The notes beneath the pieces are model-generated. The model was not told the origin of the DNA. It worked only from the letters and a program-made list of their open reading frames with translations, and made no database searches. Shown here one piece after another: positions 17,313 to 25,898 of a DNA stretch of 33,361 nt; the stretch's first letter is position 1, and each line of letters opens with the position of its first letter. The position numbers and the translations under genes were made by a program. Source of the stretch: an uncultured Opitutia bacterium (GTDB lineage Bacteria > Verrucomicrobiota > Verrucomicrobiia > Opitutales > Opitutaceae); NCBI GenBank assembly GCA_903948415.1, contig CAJAYO010000254.1, positions 1 to 33,361 of the forward strand, given 5' to 3'.

Positions 17313-19238
17313 ATGCGCCGCCTCTTCTCCCCCCCCATGAGCCTTCAAATCACCGTCCGCCTTGGGCTGCGCGTCCTCGGCGTGGCGTCGCTCCTGCTCG
17401 CAGCCCCCCTCTTCGCCGCCGACGCACCCGCGCCGCCAGCCGGAGCGCCCACCGCCGACACGGATGTGATCGTCTCGTCCACGCCGATGGAGATCGTCAC
17501 CGAAGGCTCCGGGGCCCACGCCCAGTTTGTCGTCGCCCGCGAAGTGGTCGGGGCCGATGCGACCGGCGATCTCGTCTACACCATCACCGCGGAGCCGCTG
17601 TTCGGCCGGGTGGGCCTCGCCGGCAGCGGCGATGACGCCGATTTCTTCAAGACGAAGACCTCGCGCCTCGGCTATTTCGCCTATCGACCGAAGGACGGCT
17701 ACGTGGGCGAGGATTCGTTCACCTACACCGTGCGCAACGAAACCTCCGGCCTCGTCTTCAAAAATACCGTCGTCGTCCACGTGAAGCCGGCGCCGCCGAT
17801 CGTGATGCAAGCGTTCGAAGTCGGCGCCAACCGCGAGCAGGCCATGAACGTCCGCAGCGTCTCGCTCGCCACCCGCCCCAACACTCCCGTCACCCAAAAG
17901 CTCCCCAATCACGAGGAGTTCATGACGCTCACCGACCGCGTGCGCATCGTCGACGCCCAGATCGCCTACCTCCTCGACGAAAAAGCCCGGCCGCAGCACG
18001 GCACCGCCCGGCTCGACCGCGCCACCGGCCAACTCACCTACGCACCCAATCCCGGCTTCATCGGCGAGGATCGCTTCAAGTATTACACACTGGACGCCCG
18101 CAACCCCCAGCTCGGCGTGGAGAACACCGTCGCGGTCAGCGTCGAGCCGATCCGCACCGTGAAGCACATCGCCGTCGACCGCTCCCGCAGCCGGGAGGTC
18201 GACCTCGTGTTCGTCATCAACAATTCGCCCTCGATGGCCGCGCACCAGACCCGCCTCGCGGCCAACCTGAGCCGCTTTCGCCAGCTCTTCCGCGAGCGCG
18301 ATCTCGACGACCGCATCGGCGTGCTCACGACCGACTTCGTGAACGCCGATCCGGACCGCCGCCCCGACGATCAGCCCTACTTCAAGTCGGTCCGCTCCGT
18401 CGAACTCGACGCCGCGGGCAACCCGGTGCTCGACCGCCGCGGCCGACCGAAGCCGACGACCAAACGCGTCGCGAGCAACGGCACGCTCGTGTCGCTCCCC
18501 GTACTGCCCCAACCCTGGATCACGCCCCAGACGCCCGACCGTCTTTTTGCCGAGCTCGTGAAAGTCGGCACCAACGGCGACAGCAACCGCACGGCGTTCA
18601 CCTCGGTCTACAATTTCGTCGCCGGGTCCTACCACCGCGAGCACGTCTTTCTCCGCCCCGAAGCCACCACCATCGTGGTCTTCTTCATGGACGAGGAAGA
18701 AACGCGCATGGCCACCTGGAAGGAGCAAAAAGACGGGACCCGTCAGGCCGAGTGGATCGAAAACGGCAAACTCCCCGACCTGCTCAACCAGTACAACGCG
18801 CGCAACCCCGCCCAACGCCAGACCCTCGACGGCTACATCAACACCTGGGTGCTTCGCCCCTTCATCATCGCCAAGGGCAACAAGCGCGGAAAAATCGAAA
18901 TGCACGCCGTGGTCTCGCCGAACAACGTCTCGCACCGGCGCGCCGCCGAGCTCACCGGCGGCACCGTGCTCAACATCGACAGCGATTTCTCCGGCCCGCT
19001 CGCCGCGCTCGGCGACCGCATCGCCGACACCGTCGCCGTCGCCCTCGAGCCGGTCGAGGGCGCCGCGACCTTCGCGCCAAAAACCCTCCACGTGCGGGCG
19101 GACGGCCAGGCCGTGCGCGCCGACCCGCTAAACGGCTACGTCTACGACGAGCTCACCCACAGCATCCGCTTTCAGGGCGCCGCCAAGAAACAGGCCTTCC
19201 TCGCCAAGATCGACATCACCTACGAGGAGCACCGGTAA
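17313..19238 (+). CDS. Secreted cadherin-like/VWA domain protein with altered metal site
   Basis: Predicted exported protein of 641 residues. The signal region ends near LLLAAPLFAADA. Two cadherin-like/Big-type repeats follow: the first at about 50-158 (FAYRPKDGYVGEDSFTYTV), the second at about 205-277 (LTYAPNPGFIGEDRFKYYTL). A von Willebrand factor A domain starts near 294 with VDLVFVINNSPSMAAHQ. The metal-site motif normally reads D-x-S-x-S; here the Asp position is Asn303 (NNSPS). A later acidic strand FFMDEEE resembles the third metal-site loop. The start may be 17313 or the ATG at 17337, which has the more typical pyrimidine leader. It lies 112 bases after the kinase gene and could be co-transcribed. 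Likely role is extracellular or periplasmic protein binding; partner unknown. Confidence 0.8.
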   Translation: MRRLFSPPMSLQITVRLGLRVLGVASLLLAAPLFAADAPAPPAGAPTADTDVIVSSTPMEIVTEGSGAHAQFVVAREVVGADATGDLVYTITAEPLFGRVGLAGSGDDADFFKTKTSRLGYFAYRPKDGYVGEDSFTYTVRNETSGLVFKNTVVVHVKPAPPIVMQAFEVGANREQAMNVRSVSLATRPNTPVTQKLPNHEEFMTLTDRVRIVDAQIAYLLDEKARPQHGTARLDRATGQLTYAPNPGFIGEDRFKYYTLDARNPQLGVENTVAVSVEPIRTVKHIAVDRSRSREVDLVFVINNSPSMAAHQTRLAANLSRFRQLFRERDLDDRIGVLTTDFVNADPDRRPDDQPYFKSVRSVELDAAGNPVLDRRGRPKPTTKRVASNGTLVSLPVLPQPWITPQTPDRLFAELVKVGTNGDSNRTAFTSVYNFVAGSYHREHVFLRPEATTIVVFFMDEEETRMATWKEQKDGTRQAEWIENGKLPDLLNQYNARNPAQRQTLDGYINTWVLRPFIIAKGNKRGKIEMHAVVSPNNVSHRRAAELTGGTVLNIDSDFSGPLAALGDRIADTVAVALEPVEGAATFAPKTLHVRADGQAVRADPLNGYVYDELTHSIRFQGAAKKQAFLAKIDITYEEHR

Positions 19239-19509
19239 GGCGGGCGGCGGCCCCGGAACCTTGGCTGCGAAGCGCCAGGACCGGCCCCTGCCATCGCCCC
19301 TCCCCCTCGGAAGCCGGTTCGACGTTACCTCCTTTTTTCTCCGGCGCTCACCGCCCGTTCCCCTTCCGCCTGCGGCCGACGATTTCGCGCGCCCCGGCCC
19401 GCACCACGCCCTCCGACCGCCGCCCGGCCAGCCCACCTGCCTCAGCTCTTCACCGCCCCGCGCACAGTTTGACCTCCGCCCCGACCGCACCCACTGTCCC
19501 TCCCTCTCC

Positions 19510-20790
19510 ATGGCCGATTTCCTCGACGACACCCGTCCCACCAAACTTGAACGAGCCTTTCTCGTCGGCGTGCAAACCTCCGACATGAAGGACGGCGAGG
19601 GCGCCGAACTCCTCCTCGAACTCACCGAGCTCGTCGAAAACCTCCGCCTCACCGTCGTGCGGGCCGAGCTCGTCAACCTCCGCCGCGCCACCCCCGCCCT
19701 CCTCCTCGGCACCGGCAAGGCCAAGGAACTCGTCGAACAGGCCAAGGCCGACGGCGCCGACGTCATCGTCTTCGACGAGGCCCTTTCCCCCGCGCAGCAG
19801 CGCAACTGGGAGGAGCTCTCCGGCCTCGCCGTCATCGACCGCCAGGAAGTCATCTTGGAAATCTTTTCCGACCGCGCCCACACCCGCGAGGCCACCCTCC
19901 AGGTCGCCCTCGCCCGCATGGAATATTCGCTCCCGCGGCTCACGCGGGCCTGGACCCACCTTTCGCGCCAACGCGGCAAGGGCGGCCTCGGCGGCGAAGG
20001 CGAAACCCAGCTCGAGAACGACCGCCGCACCGTGCGCGACCGCATCACGCACCTGAAGGCCGAGCTCCGCGGCGTCGTCAAACAGCGCAGCGTGCAGCGC
20101 ACCAAACGCCAGCGTGTCCCCGTCCCCACCTGCGCCATCGTCGGGTACACCAACGCCGGCAAATCCACCCTCCTCAACACGCTCACCGGCGCCCAGGTCC
20201 TCGCCGCCGACAAACTCTTCGCCACGCTCGACCCGACCACCCGCCAGCTCGTGCTGCGCGGCAACCAAAAACTCCTCGTCACCGACACCGTCGGCTTCAT
20301 CCGCCGCCTCCCCCACGGTCTCGTCGAGGCGTTCAAGGCCACCCTCGAGGAGGTCATCGTCGCCGATTTCCTGATCCACGTGCTCGACGTCTCCAACCCC
20401 AACTTCGAGGAGCACCACAAGACCACCCTCGGCGTCCTCACCGAACTCGGCGCCGCCGACCAGACCATCGTCACCGTCTTCAACAAGACCGACCTCGCCG
20501 ATGCCGCGATGCTCCAGCGCGCCCGCCGCCTCGTCCCCGACGCGCTCTTCGTCAGCGCGCGCACCAAGGCCGGACTCGACACGCTCGAGGCGCGCTGCGT
20601 CGAACTCATCGCCGACGCCCTCGGCGAGACCGAGCTGCTCATTCCCCACGACCGCTACGACGTCGTGGCGCGCATCCACAAACTCGGCCACATCCACGAG
20701 CAGGAACACGAGGAGGCCGGCGTGCGCATCAAGGGCCGCTTCCCCGCCACCCAAGCCGGCTTTTTCGCGCCCTTCGTGGTGAAAAAATAA
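19510..20790 (+). CDS. hflX: Ribosome-associated GTPase HflX
   Basis: GTPase of 426 residues that binds 50S subunits and can split stalled or heat-damaged ribosomes. The N-terminal HflX domain (about 12-200) has the conserved linker GGLGGEGETQLENDRR at 158-173. The G domain has G1 GYTNAGKST (212-220), G3 DTVGF (259-263) and G4 NKTD. Length and order match the family. The frame is open upstream to 19261, but the ATG at 19510 gives the usual N-terminus and follows CCCTCCCTCTCC. The preceding 271 bases, after the VWA gene, are C-rich with no gene I can see. It converges on the LuxR-type gene with only 41 bases between stops. Confidence 0.96.
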   Translation: MADFLDDTRPTKLERAFLVGVQTSDMKDGEGAELLLELTELVENLRLTVVRAELVNLRRATPALLLGTGKAKELVEQAKADGADVIVFDEALSPAQQRNWEELSGLAVIDRQEVILEIFSDRAHTREATLQVALARMEYSLPRLTRAWTHLSRQRGKGGLGGEGETQLENDRRTVRDRITHLKAELRGVVKQRSVQRTKRQRVPVPTCAIVGYTNAGKSTLLNTLTGAQVLAADKLFATLDPTTRQLVLRGNQKLLVTDTVGFIRRLPHGLVEAFKATLEEVIVADFLIHVLDVSNPNFEEHHKTTLGVLTELGAADQTIVTVFNKTDLADAAMLQRARRLVPDALFVSARTKAGLDTLEARCVELIADALGETELLIPHDRYDVVARIHKLGHIHEQEHEEAGVRIKGRFPATQAGFFAPFVVKK

Positions 20791-20831
20791 CGCGGCCCCT
20801 CCGGCCGGCCCGTCCGCCTCGACCGACCACT

Positions 20832-21554
20832 TCAGGTGCCGGCGAGTTCCCCGTTGCTTTCGCGCCGGGCCACGGGCCCGTCCACCAGGCCGAGCCGCAC
20901 CGCATGCAACGTCAGCTGCGCGACCGTGCCCAAACCCGTCTTCTGGGCGATTTTCGCGCGATGGTTCCCCACCGTGCGGACGCTGATCCCGAGCCGCACA
21001 CCGATTTCCCTCGAAGAACAGCCTTCGGCCAGATCCTTCAGCACCGCGAGCTCACGCGCCGACAGGATCGCGTCCATGGCCGCCGGTTCGCTTCGGCCGG
21101 ACATGCGGTGCACCGCCTTCGCCACCTCCGCGCTGAGATAAACTTTGCCGTCGGCCAGCGCCCGCATCGCCTCGGCGAACTCGGAAAAATTCGCCGGTGA
21201 TTCGAGGTAGCCCTTCGCCCCGTTGCTGAGCGCCTCCCGGACCGCCCGATCGGTCGTCGTGCCGGAGAACACCAGCACGCGCGGCGGGCGCGCTCCCCCC
21301 AGCCCCTCGCGCAGAAATTTGAGCCCCGTGCCGTTCGCCAAGACCCACTCGAGCACCACCACCTGCGGCCGATGCTCCGCCGCCAACCGGAGCGCTTCAT
21401 CCGCGTTCGCTGCCTCCGCGACCACCGTAAAATTCGGACTCGCCGCCAAAAACTGGGCGAGCAGCTCATGGATGGTCGCATGGGCTTCGACAATCATCAC
21501 GCTGACCGGGGCAGCGCCCACGCTCATCTCGTTGGAATGCATCGGACCCATCAT
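20832..21554 (-). CDS. NarL/LuxR-type regulator with degenerate, Glu-bearing receiver
   Basis: Protein of 240 residues from the ATG at 21554; starts at 21551, 21542 or 21527 are also possible. The N-terminal domain has the receiver fold, but its active site is altered. The phospho-acceptor Asp is Glu69 (VVVLEWVLANGTG), the acidic pair of strand 1 is Glu23-Ala24 (MIVEAHATI), and the conserved Lys after GYL is replaced (GYLESP). The C-terminal LuxR helix-turn-helix (about 165-225) is intact: LSAREL, GCSSREIGVRLGISVRTVGNHRAKIAQKTGL. Glu in this place often mimics phospho-Asp, so it may be constitutively active; no kinase is adjacent. It probably binds near its own promoter, where two direct repeats lie. 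Confidence 0.9.
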   Translation of the reverse strand: MMGPMHSNEMSVGAAPVSVMIVEAHATIHELLAQFLAASPNFTVVAEAANADEALRLAAEHRPQVVVLEWVLANGTGLKFLREGLGGARPPRVLVFSGTTTDRAVREALSNGAKGYLESPANFSEFAEAMRALADGKVYLSAEVAKAVHRMSGRSEPAAMDAILSARELAVLKDLAEGCSSREIGVRLGISVRTVGNHRAKIAQKTGLGTVAQLTLHAVRLGLVDGPVARRESNGELAGT

Positions 21555-21577
21555 AGGGACAAAGCCGGCCGTTGATA

Positions 21578-21621
21578 ATGGGTAGTGACGCCCCAAACGT
21601 CGCTTGCGGCATGGGTAATGA
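21578..21621. promoter_or_regulatory. Two direct repeats upstream of the LuxR-type gene
   Basis: ATGGGTAGTGA (21578-21588) and ATGGGTAATGA (21611-21621) differ at one position and start 33 bases apart, about three helical turns. They lie 24-67 bases before the regulator start, where an autoregulatory site would be expected. On the gene's own strand they read TCAYTACCCAT. Confidence 0.45.
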
Positions 21622-22497
21622 TGCTGAGTGCGACCCGGTGACTACGCGGCGCCCCCCGCTCCCCGCCCAAAAACGGCCCTGGCGCCGCGCGCCCCGGCCG
21701 CCCCGACTCCGGAATTTCCCGGTCCGCCCCTCCGCAATCCACCACCGCGATTTCCATCCAGCTGTGTAAACCCGGCCAACGCCGCTCCGGCGGGCGAGGC
21801 CGTGGCGGCTCTGCCGGCACGCGGCGCGGTCCGGTTCCTCCGGCGCCTCGCCCGGCCTGCCGCGCACAAAATCCCGGTTCACAGCGGACGGGGCGAAAAG
21901 GGTGCCGCCGGGACGACGATCAAAAAGTTCGCCGTCGCGCCGGTCGGCCAACAACCCGCACCACGTTCATTTCTTCCAGCGCGTCGCGTGCCTGCACCTC
22001 CGCCGTGACGCGCAGCTGCCTGATCCGCTCCGTGGATCCCGTGCCGCAACGCACCTCCTGCGGTTCCGGCGCCCGGCCGACCGGCGCCCGACGGATGCCG
22101 GCCCGCACCGCCGCCGCTCCCCCCCTGGGATCGAAGCCGGCGGCGAGCGCAGTCCGGACCGTTTCGCGCGCGGGCTCGATCGCGGGCAGGACCTCGGCCG
22201 CCGGATTCGCATCGCTCACGCCGCCCACCGCGTCCGCCCACCCGATCGCCAGCGGCGACAACGCGCGTCGTCCACCCTCCCTATTTTCGGGATCATCGCC
22301 GGAACCCCGCCTCCGTCGCCGGCCAGCCGCCCTGCCGGGCGGCCGCGCGAGCGACCGTTGGCCAGAAAGTAAGTGCACGCGAAAACGGAGCGCTGGGACG
22401 AAACCCACGGCAATCACCCGCCGCCCCGACCATCCCGCTCGTGAACTTGCCACGGCCGATTTGTCCCCGAACCGCTCTCCGCCCGGGGCGCGCCGCG
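21622..22497. other. Long stretch without a confident gene
   Basis: Nearly 900 bases between the LuxR-type regulator and the Dabb gene. Most frames here are Arg/Gly/Pro-rich and look non-coding. The one segment with convincing codon bias is the minus-strand frame at 21920-22261, listed separately. No RNA gene, repeat or mobile-element end was recognised. Confidence 0.5.
21920..22261 (-). CDS. Possible small protein or gene remnant, unknown function
   Basis: Reading the minus strand from a TTG at 22261 gives 113 residues with strong G/C at third codon positions and balanced composition (AIGWADAVGGVSDANPAAEV, then RQLRVTAEVQARDALEEMNV), unlike the Arg-rich neighbouring frames. No ATG supports the start; a GGAGG lies about 14 bases upstream, somewhat too far. 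Near the 3' end a different frame gives GATANFLIVVPAAPFSPRP, so a frameshift near 21975 is possible. I do not recognise the protein. It may be a real small gene, the remnant of a longer one, or chance. Confidence 0.3.
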   Translation of the reverse strand: MSPLAIGWADAVGGVSDANPAAEVLPAIEPARETVRTALAAGFDPRGGAAAVRAGIRRAPVGRAPEPQEVRCGTGSTERIRQLRVTAEVQARDALEEMNVVRVVGRPARRRTF

Positions 22498-22797
22498 TCA
22501 CTGCGCGTCGTAAATCTGCACCTTGGTCCAATACGTCTTGAACGTCGCGATGAACGCCAGATGGATCGGATCCACCTGATAGTAGTCGTGCCCGGCGATG
22601 TCTTCCACCACGACGGTCAGACCAAACGTGTAGGAATCGTCGATGATCGGACGCTTCTCCGTCTTCGCCGGCGTGCCGACGTAACATTTCACGACGGATT
22701 TGATCGCCCCGAGCGCTTCGACGCCCTTGCGGAAGTCGGCCAGCTGGGCGGCGGTGAGATCGGGGCGGAGCCAGAAGTAGACAGTATGGACGAGCAT
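22498..22797 (-). CDS. Dabb-family (stress-responsive alpha/beta-barrel) protein
   Basis: Small protein of 99 residues of the dimeric alpha/beta barrel (Dabb, PF07876) type. It begins MLVHTVYFWLRPDL with the family's conserved N-terminal His (His4) and strand, and ends with the typical HDYYQVDPIHLAFI segment. Family members are small dimers, some enzymes (for example olivetolic acid cyclase in plants) and many of unknown role. The ATG at 22797 is 13 bases after the end of the ABC ATPase gene, so it is the last gene of that operon. Why it sits with a transporter is unknown. Confidence 0.88.
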   Translation of the reverse strand: MLVHTVYFWLRPDLTAAQLADFRKGVEALGAIKSVVKCYVGTPAKTEKRPIIDDSYTFGLTVVVEDIAGHDYYQVDPIHLAFIATFKTYWTKVQIYDAQ

Positions 22798-22810
22798 GGG
22801 AGCGCCAACC

Positions 22811-23731
22811 TCAGCCGGCCGCATCCAGCTTGGCAAGCTCTTCGCCCACGTTGAAATTCATCACCACATCCGGGTCCGGCGACGGCACGGCGGACAGCAG
22901 GATCTTCGTGTAGGCGTGCTGCGGCGCGGAGAAAATCTGCCCGGTCGCCGCCAACTCCACGATCCGGCCCTTGCGCATCACCGCCACCCGGTCGCAAAAA
23001 TTCCGCACCACATCCAGGTTGTGCGCGACGAACAGATACGTGAGCCGAAACTCACGCTGCAGCTCCTTCAACAGATCCAGCACCTGCGCCTGCACCGACA
23101 CATCGAGCGCCGACGTCGCCTCGTCACACACGATGAGCGACGGCCGCATGATCAGCGCGCGCGCGATCCCGATGCGCTGCCGCTGCCCCCCGCTGAACGC
23201 ATGCGGATATCGCGAACGGTGCTCCGGCTGCAGCCCGACCCGCGCCAACACCTCCGACACCCGGTCGTCGAGGTCCGCGCCCGCCGCGAGGCCGTGGATG
23301 ACCAGCGGCTCGCCCACGATGTCGCGCACATTCATGCGCGGATTCAGCGACGAAAACGGATCCTGAAACACCATCTGCGCGTGCTGCCGGACCGGCTTCA
23401 GTTCGCGGTCGGTGAGCTGCGCGAGATCGACCGTGCGCCCGTCGGGCAGACGAAACCGCACCTCGCCCGCCGTCGGGGCAATCGCCCGCAGGATGCAGCG
23501 CGCCGTCGTGGTCTTGCCCGACCCGCTCTCGCCCACGAGCCCGAGCGATTCGCCCGGCGCGAGGTCAAAGCTCACGTTGTCCACGGCCTTGATCACCCCG
23601 ACGACTTTCCGCCGGAAGCCGCGACCGTAGACCGGAAAATGTTTGCCCAGCCCGCGGACGGACAGCAGCGGCGCCGCGCCTGCCGGCGACGGGACGAGGC
23701 CGGCGGACACCGGATCGGGCGCCGGGTTCAT
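22811..23731 (-). CDS. Peptide-type ABC transporter ATPase (DppF/OppF-like)
   Basis: ATP-binding subunit of 306 residues. Walker A is GESGSGKT (67-74), the Q loop region is [14 protein letters not shown], the signature is [15 protein letters not shown] and Walker B is [12 protein letters not shown]. The FSSLNPRM motif and the C-terminal [16 protein letters not shown] block are typical of the DppF/OppF group of the dipeptide/oligopeptide/nickel family. It works at the cytoplasmic membrane with the partner ATPase. The ATG at 23731 overlaps the upstream ATPase stop by 4 bases (ATGA). Actual substrate (peptide, oligosaccharide, metal) is not determined by the sequence. Confidence 0.94.
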   Translation of the reverse strand: MNPAPDPVSAGLVPSPAGAAPLLSVRGLGKHFPVYGRGFRRKVVGVIKAVDNVSFDLAPGESLGLVGESGSGKTTTARCILRAIAPTAGEVRFRLPDGRTVDLAQLTDRELKPVRQHAQMVFQDPFSSLNPRMNVRDIVGEPLVIHGLAAGADLDDRVSEVLARVGLQPEHRSRYPHAFSGGQRQRIGIARALIMRPSLIVCDEATSALDVSVQAQVLDLLKELQREFRLTYLFVAHNLDVVRNFCDRVAVMRKGRIVELAATGQIFSAPQHAYTKILLSAVPSPDPDVVMNFNVGEELAKLDAAG

Positions 23732-24603
23732 CGGTCCGCCCCTTTCACGGCCACCGGCGACCCCGCTCCGGCCGCCGCGGCCGCCCGCCGGCTCGGCAGC
23801 GCCTCGAGCAGCGCGCGCGTGTGGGCGTGCTGCGGATTCCGGAGCACGTCCCGCACGCTCCCTTTCTCCACAATTTCCCCGCGCTGCATCACCGCCACCT
23901 CGTCGGCCATCTGCGCGACCACGCCAAAATCATGCGTGATGAGCAGCACCGAGCAGCCGAGCTCGCGCTGCAGGCTCCGGATGAGCCCCAAAATCTGCGC
24001 CTGAATCGTCACATCCAGCGCCGTCGTCGGCTCGTCCGCGATCAGCAGCTCCGGCTGGCAGACCAGCGCCATCGCGATGATGACGCGCTGCCGCATCCCG
24101 CCGGACAGCTCGTGGGGAAACTGGTCGAAGCGCTGCGCGGGATTCGCGATGCCGACTTTCTTGAACATCTCGATCGTCAAGCGCTGCGCCGCCGCCGCGC
24201 TCACGTCCTGGTGCATGAGAATCGCCTCCGCCACCTGGTTCCCGATACTGTGCACCGGCGAGAGCGCCGTCATCGGCTCCTGAAAAATCATGCTCACCAG
24301 CCCGCCGCGCACCTTGAACAGCAGACCGGAATCCTCGTCGAGCTGCGCGATGTCGATGTCGCCCTCGCGCCGCGACCGCAGCACGATCCGCCCGCCGAGG
24401 ATTCGTCCCGGCGGCTGCACCAGCCGCAAAATCGAATTCGCTGTGACGCTCTTGCCGCTCCCCGACTCCCCCACCAACGCCAGCGTCCGGCCCCGACCGA
24501 TACTCAGCGACACGTCCCGCACCGCCTCCACGACGCCGTCGCCCGTGAAGAACGAGACCTTGAGGTTTTTGACCTCCAACAGCACGGGCGCCGGCTCGCT
24601 CAT
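23728..24603 (-). CDS. Peptide-type ABC transporter ATPase (DppD/OppD-like)
   Basis: ATP-binding subunit of 291 residues. Walker A is GESGSGKS (45-52), followed by [17 protein letters not shown], signature [15 protein letters not shown] and Walker [14 protein letters not shown]. These are diagnostic of the DppD/OppD side of the pair; the order D then F is normal. The C-terminal block [17 protein letters not shown] is also typical. The start at 24603 overlaps the permease stop by 4 bases (ATGA) and it overlaps the F-type ATPase by 4 bases, so the three genes are translationally coupled. Confidence 0.94.
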   Translation of the reverse strand: MSEPAPVLLEVKNLKVSFFTGDGVVEAVRDVSLSIGRGRTLALVGESGSGKSVTANSILRLVQPPGRILGGRIVLRSRREGDIDIAQLDEDSGLLFKVRGGLVSMIFQEPMTALSPVHSIGNQVAEAILMHQDVSAAAAQRLTIEMFKKVGIANPAQRFDQFPHELSGGMRQRVIIAMALVCQPELLIADEPTTALDVTIQAQILGLIRSLQRELGCSVLLITHDFGVVAQMADEVAVMQRGEIVEKGSVRDVLRNPQHAHTRALLEALPSRRAAAAAGAGSPVAVKGADR

Positions 24604-25748
24604 CGGGCCGAATAGGGATCGGCCGCATCGCGCAGCCCGTCCCCGAGGAAATTGAAACACAGCACCGTCAGCACAATCAGCACGACCGGCAGGAGGAGCC
24701 ACGGATAGTTGGCCACCGTCTGGATGCTCTCGCACTCCTTCAGCATCACGCCCCAGCTCACAATCGGCGGCCGCAGGCCCAGTCCGAGAAACGACAGCGA
24801 GGTTTCCCCGAGCACCATCGTCGGCACGCTCATCGTCAACACGACGATGATGTGGCTCGAGAAACCGGGCAGCAGGTGCCGGAACAGGATCCGCCCGTGG
24901 CTCGCGCCGAGCAGCCGCGCCGCCGTCGCATAATCCTCCTCCCGCAGCGCCAGGATCTTGCCGCGCACCACGCGGGCCAGCCCGGTCCAGCCAAACAGGC
25001 TGAGCACGAGCGTGATCGCAAAATAGGTCGACAGCGGCGGCCAGTCCGCCGGCAGCACCGCCCCAAACGCCAACCACAGCGGGATCTGCGGAAACGCGTT
25101 CACGATCTCAATCACGCGCTGGATGATCGTGTCCGTCAGTCCGCCCACATAACCGGAAATTCCGCCGATCGTCACCCCGAGCAGAAAGGTCACCGCGATC
25201 GACACCAGCCCCACCGACAGGCTGATGCGCGAACCGTAGACCAGCCGGCTGAAAATATCCTGCCCGTATTTGTCGGCGCCGAGGAAGAAAAACGTCGGCG
25301 CCGCCCCGTCCAGCCCGTGCGCCCCGGCGGCCTTCGCGCCGAACAAATGCCGGTCCCACGGAATCAGGCCGCCGAGCCGGTAGGGTTCGCCCTGCACGAA
25401 AAAACCCAGCGCGACGACGCGCGTGGGGTCCTCCCGGTAGCTGCGTTTGAACGTCAGGGGATCGACGTGGCTGCGCATCGCCGGCACGTGCCAGCCGTGC
25501 GCGAGCGAAAAGCGCGGCAACTGCGGCGGGCAATAGGCGTGCGACAGGTCGCGCCATTGCCGCGTCGAGGGCGCAAAAAATTCCGCGCCGGCCGCCAGCG
25601 TATACAGCACCCCCAGCAGATAGAGCGACCCCACCGCCAGCTTGTGCCGGAAGAACCGCCGCCGGATCAGCGCCCAGTGCGACAGCGCACCCGCCGCCTC
25701 CGCGGGAGCCGCGGAGCGGGGAACGAAAACATCGGCAGGGGCGGCCAT
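24600..25748 (-). CDS. Peptide-type ABC transporter permease (DppC/OppC-like)
   Basis: Integral membrane permease of 382 residues with the BPD_transp_1 (MetI-like) domain. One membrane segment lies near 33-55 (LAVGSLYLLGVLYTLAAGA), followed by an extracytoplasmic insertion of about 120 residues, longer than in E. coli DppC. The transport domain (about 175-380) contains LGADKYGQDIFSRLVYGSRISL and the EAA-type loop REEDYATAARLLGASHGRI, both typical of the C-type permease. The start at 25748 is preceded by GGGAGGA at very short spacing. No B-type permease or binding protein precedes it; instead the divergent araF begins 150 bases away. Confidence 0.92.
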   Translation of the reverse strand: MAAPADVFVPRSAAPAEAAGALSHWALIRRRFFRHKLAVGSLYLLGVLYTLAAGAEFFAPSTRQWRDLSHAYCPPQLPRFSLAHGWHVPAMRSHVDPLTFKRSYREDPTRVVALGFFVQGEPYRLGGLIPWDRHLFGAKAAGAHGLDGAAPTFFFLGADKYGQDIFSRLVYGSRISLSVGLVSIAVTFLLGVTIGGISGYVGGLTDTIIQRVIEIVNAFPQIPLWLAFGAVLPADWPPLSTYFAITLVLSLFGWTGLARVVRGKILALREEDYATAARLLGASHGRILFRHLLPGFSSHIIVVLTMSVPTMVLGETSLSFLGLGLRPPIVSWGVMLKECESIQTVANYPWLLLPVVLIVLTVLCFNFLGDGLRDAADPYSAR

Positions 25749-25785
25749 TCCTCCCGAGGAAACCCGCCCCGTCCCACGCCGCAAG

Positions 25786-25797
25786 GGGCAATTGCCC
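25786..25797. promoter_or_regulatory. 12-bp perfect palindrome between the permease and araF
   Basis: GGGCAATTGCCC lies in the 150-base divergent region, 38 bases before the permease start and about 100 before araF. It is a plausible operator for either gene; the GCAA/TTGC half-site resembles those of LacI-type sites. Confidence 0.35.
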
Positions 25798-25898
25798 GCG
25801 GACCCTTCCGCACCCCGCACCCGCCCGATTTTTTCGCTGTTGCCAGACCCGCGTCGCGCTCGCTCTTGTCACGCCGCTTTACGGTCCTCCCTGTTCCC

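Noticed and set aside
15614-17338. Minus-strand open frame opposite the histidine kinase
   Set aside because: Antisense shadow with repetitive acidic/Gly composition.
22005-22541. Plus-strand frame in the long gap
   Set aside because: Arg/Pro/Ser-rich, overlaps the 5' antisense of the Dabb gene and looks like the complement of the possible minus-strand frame.
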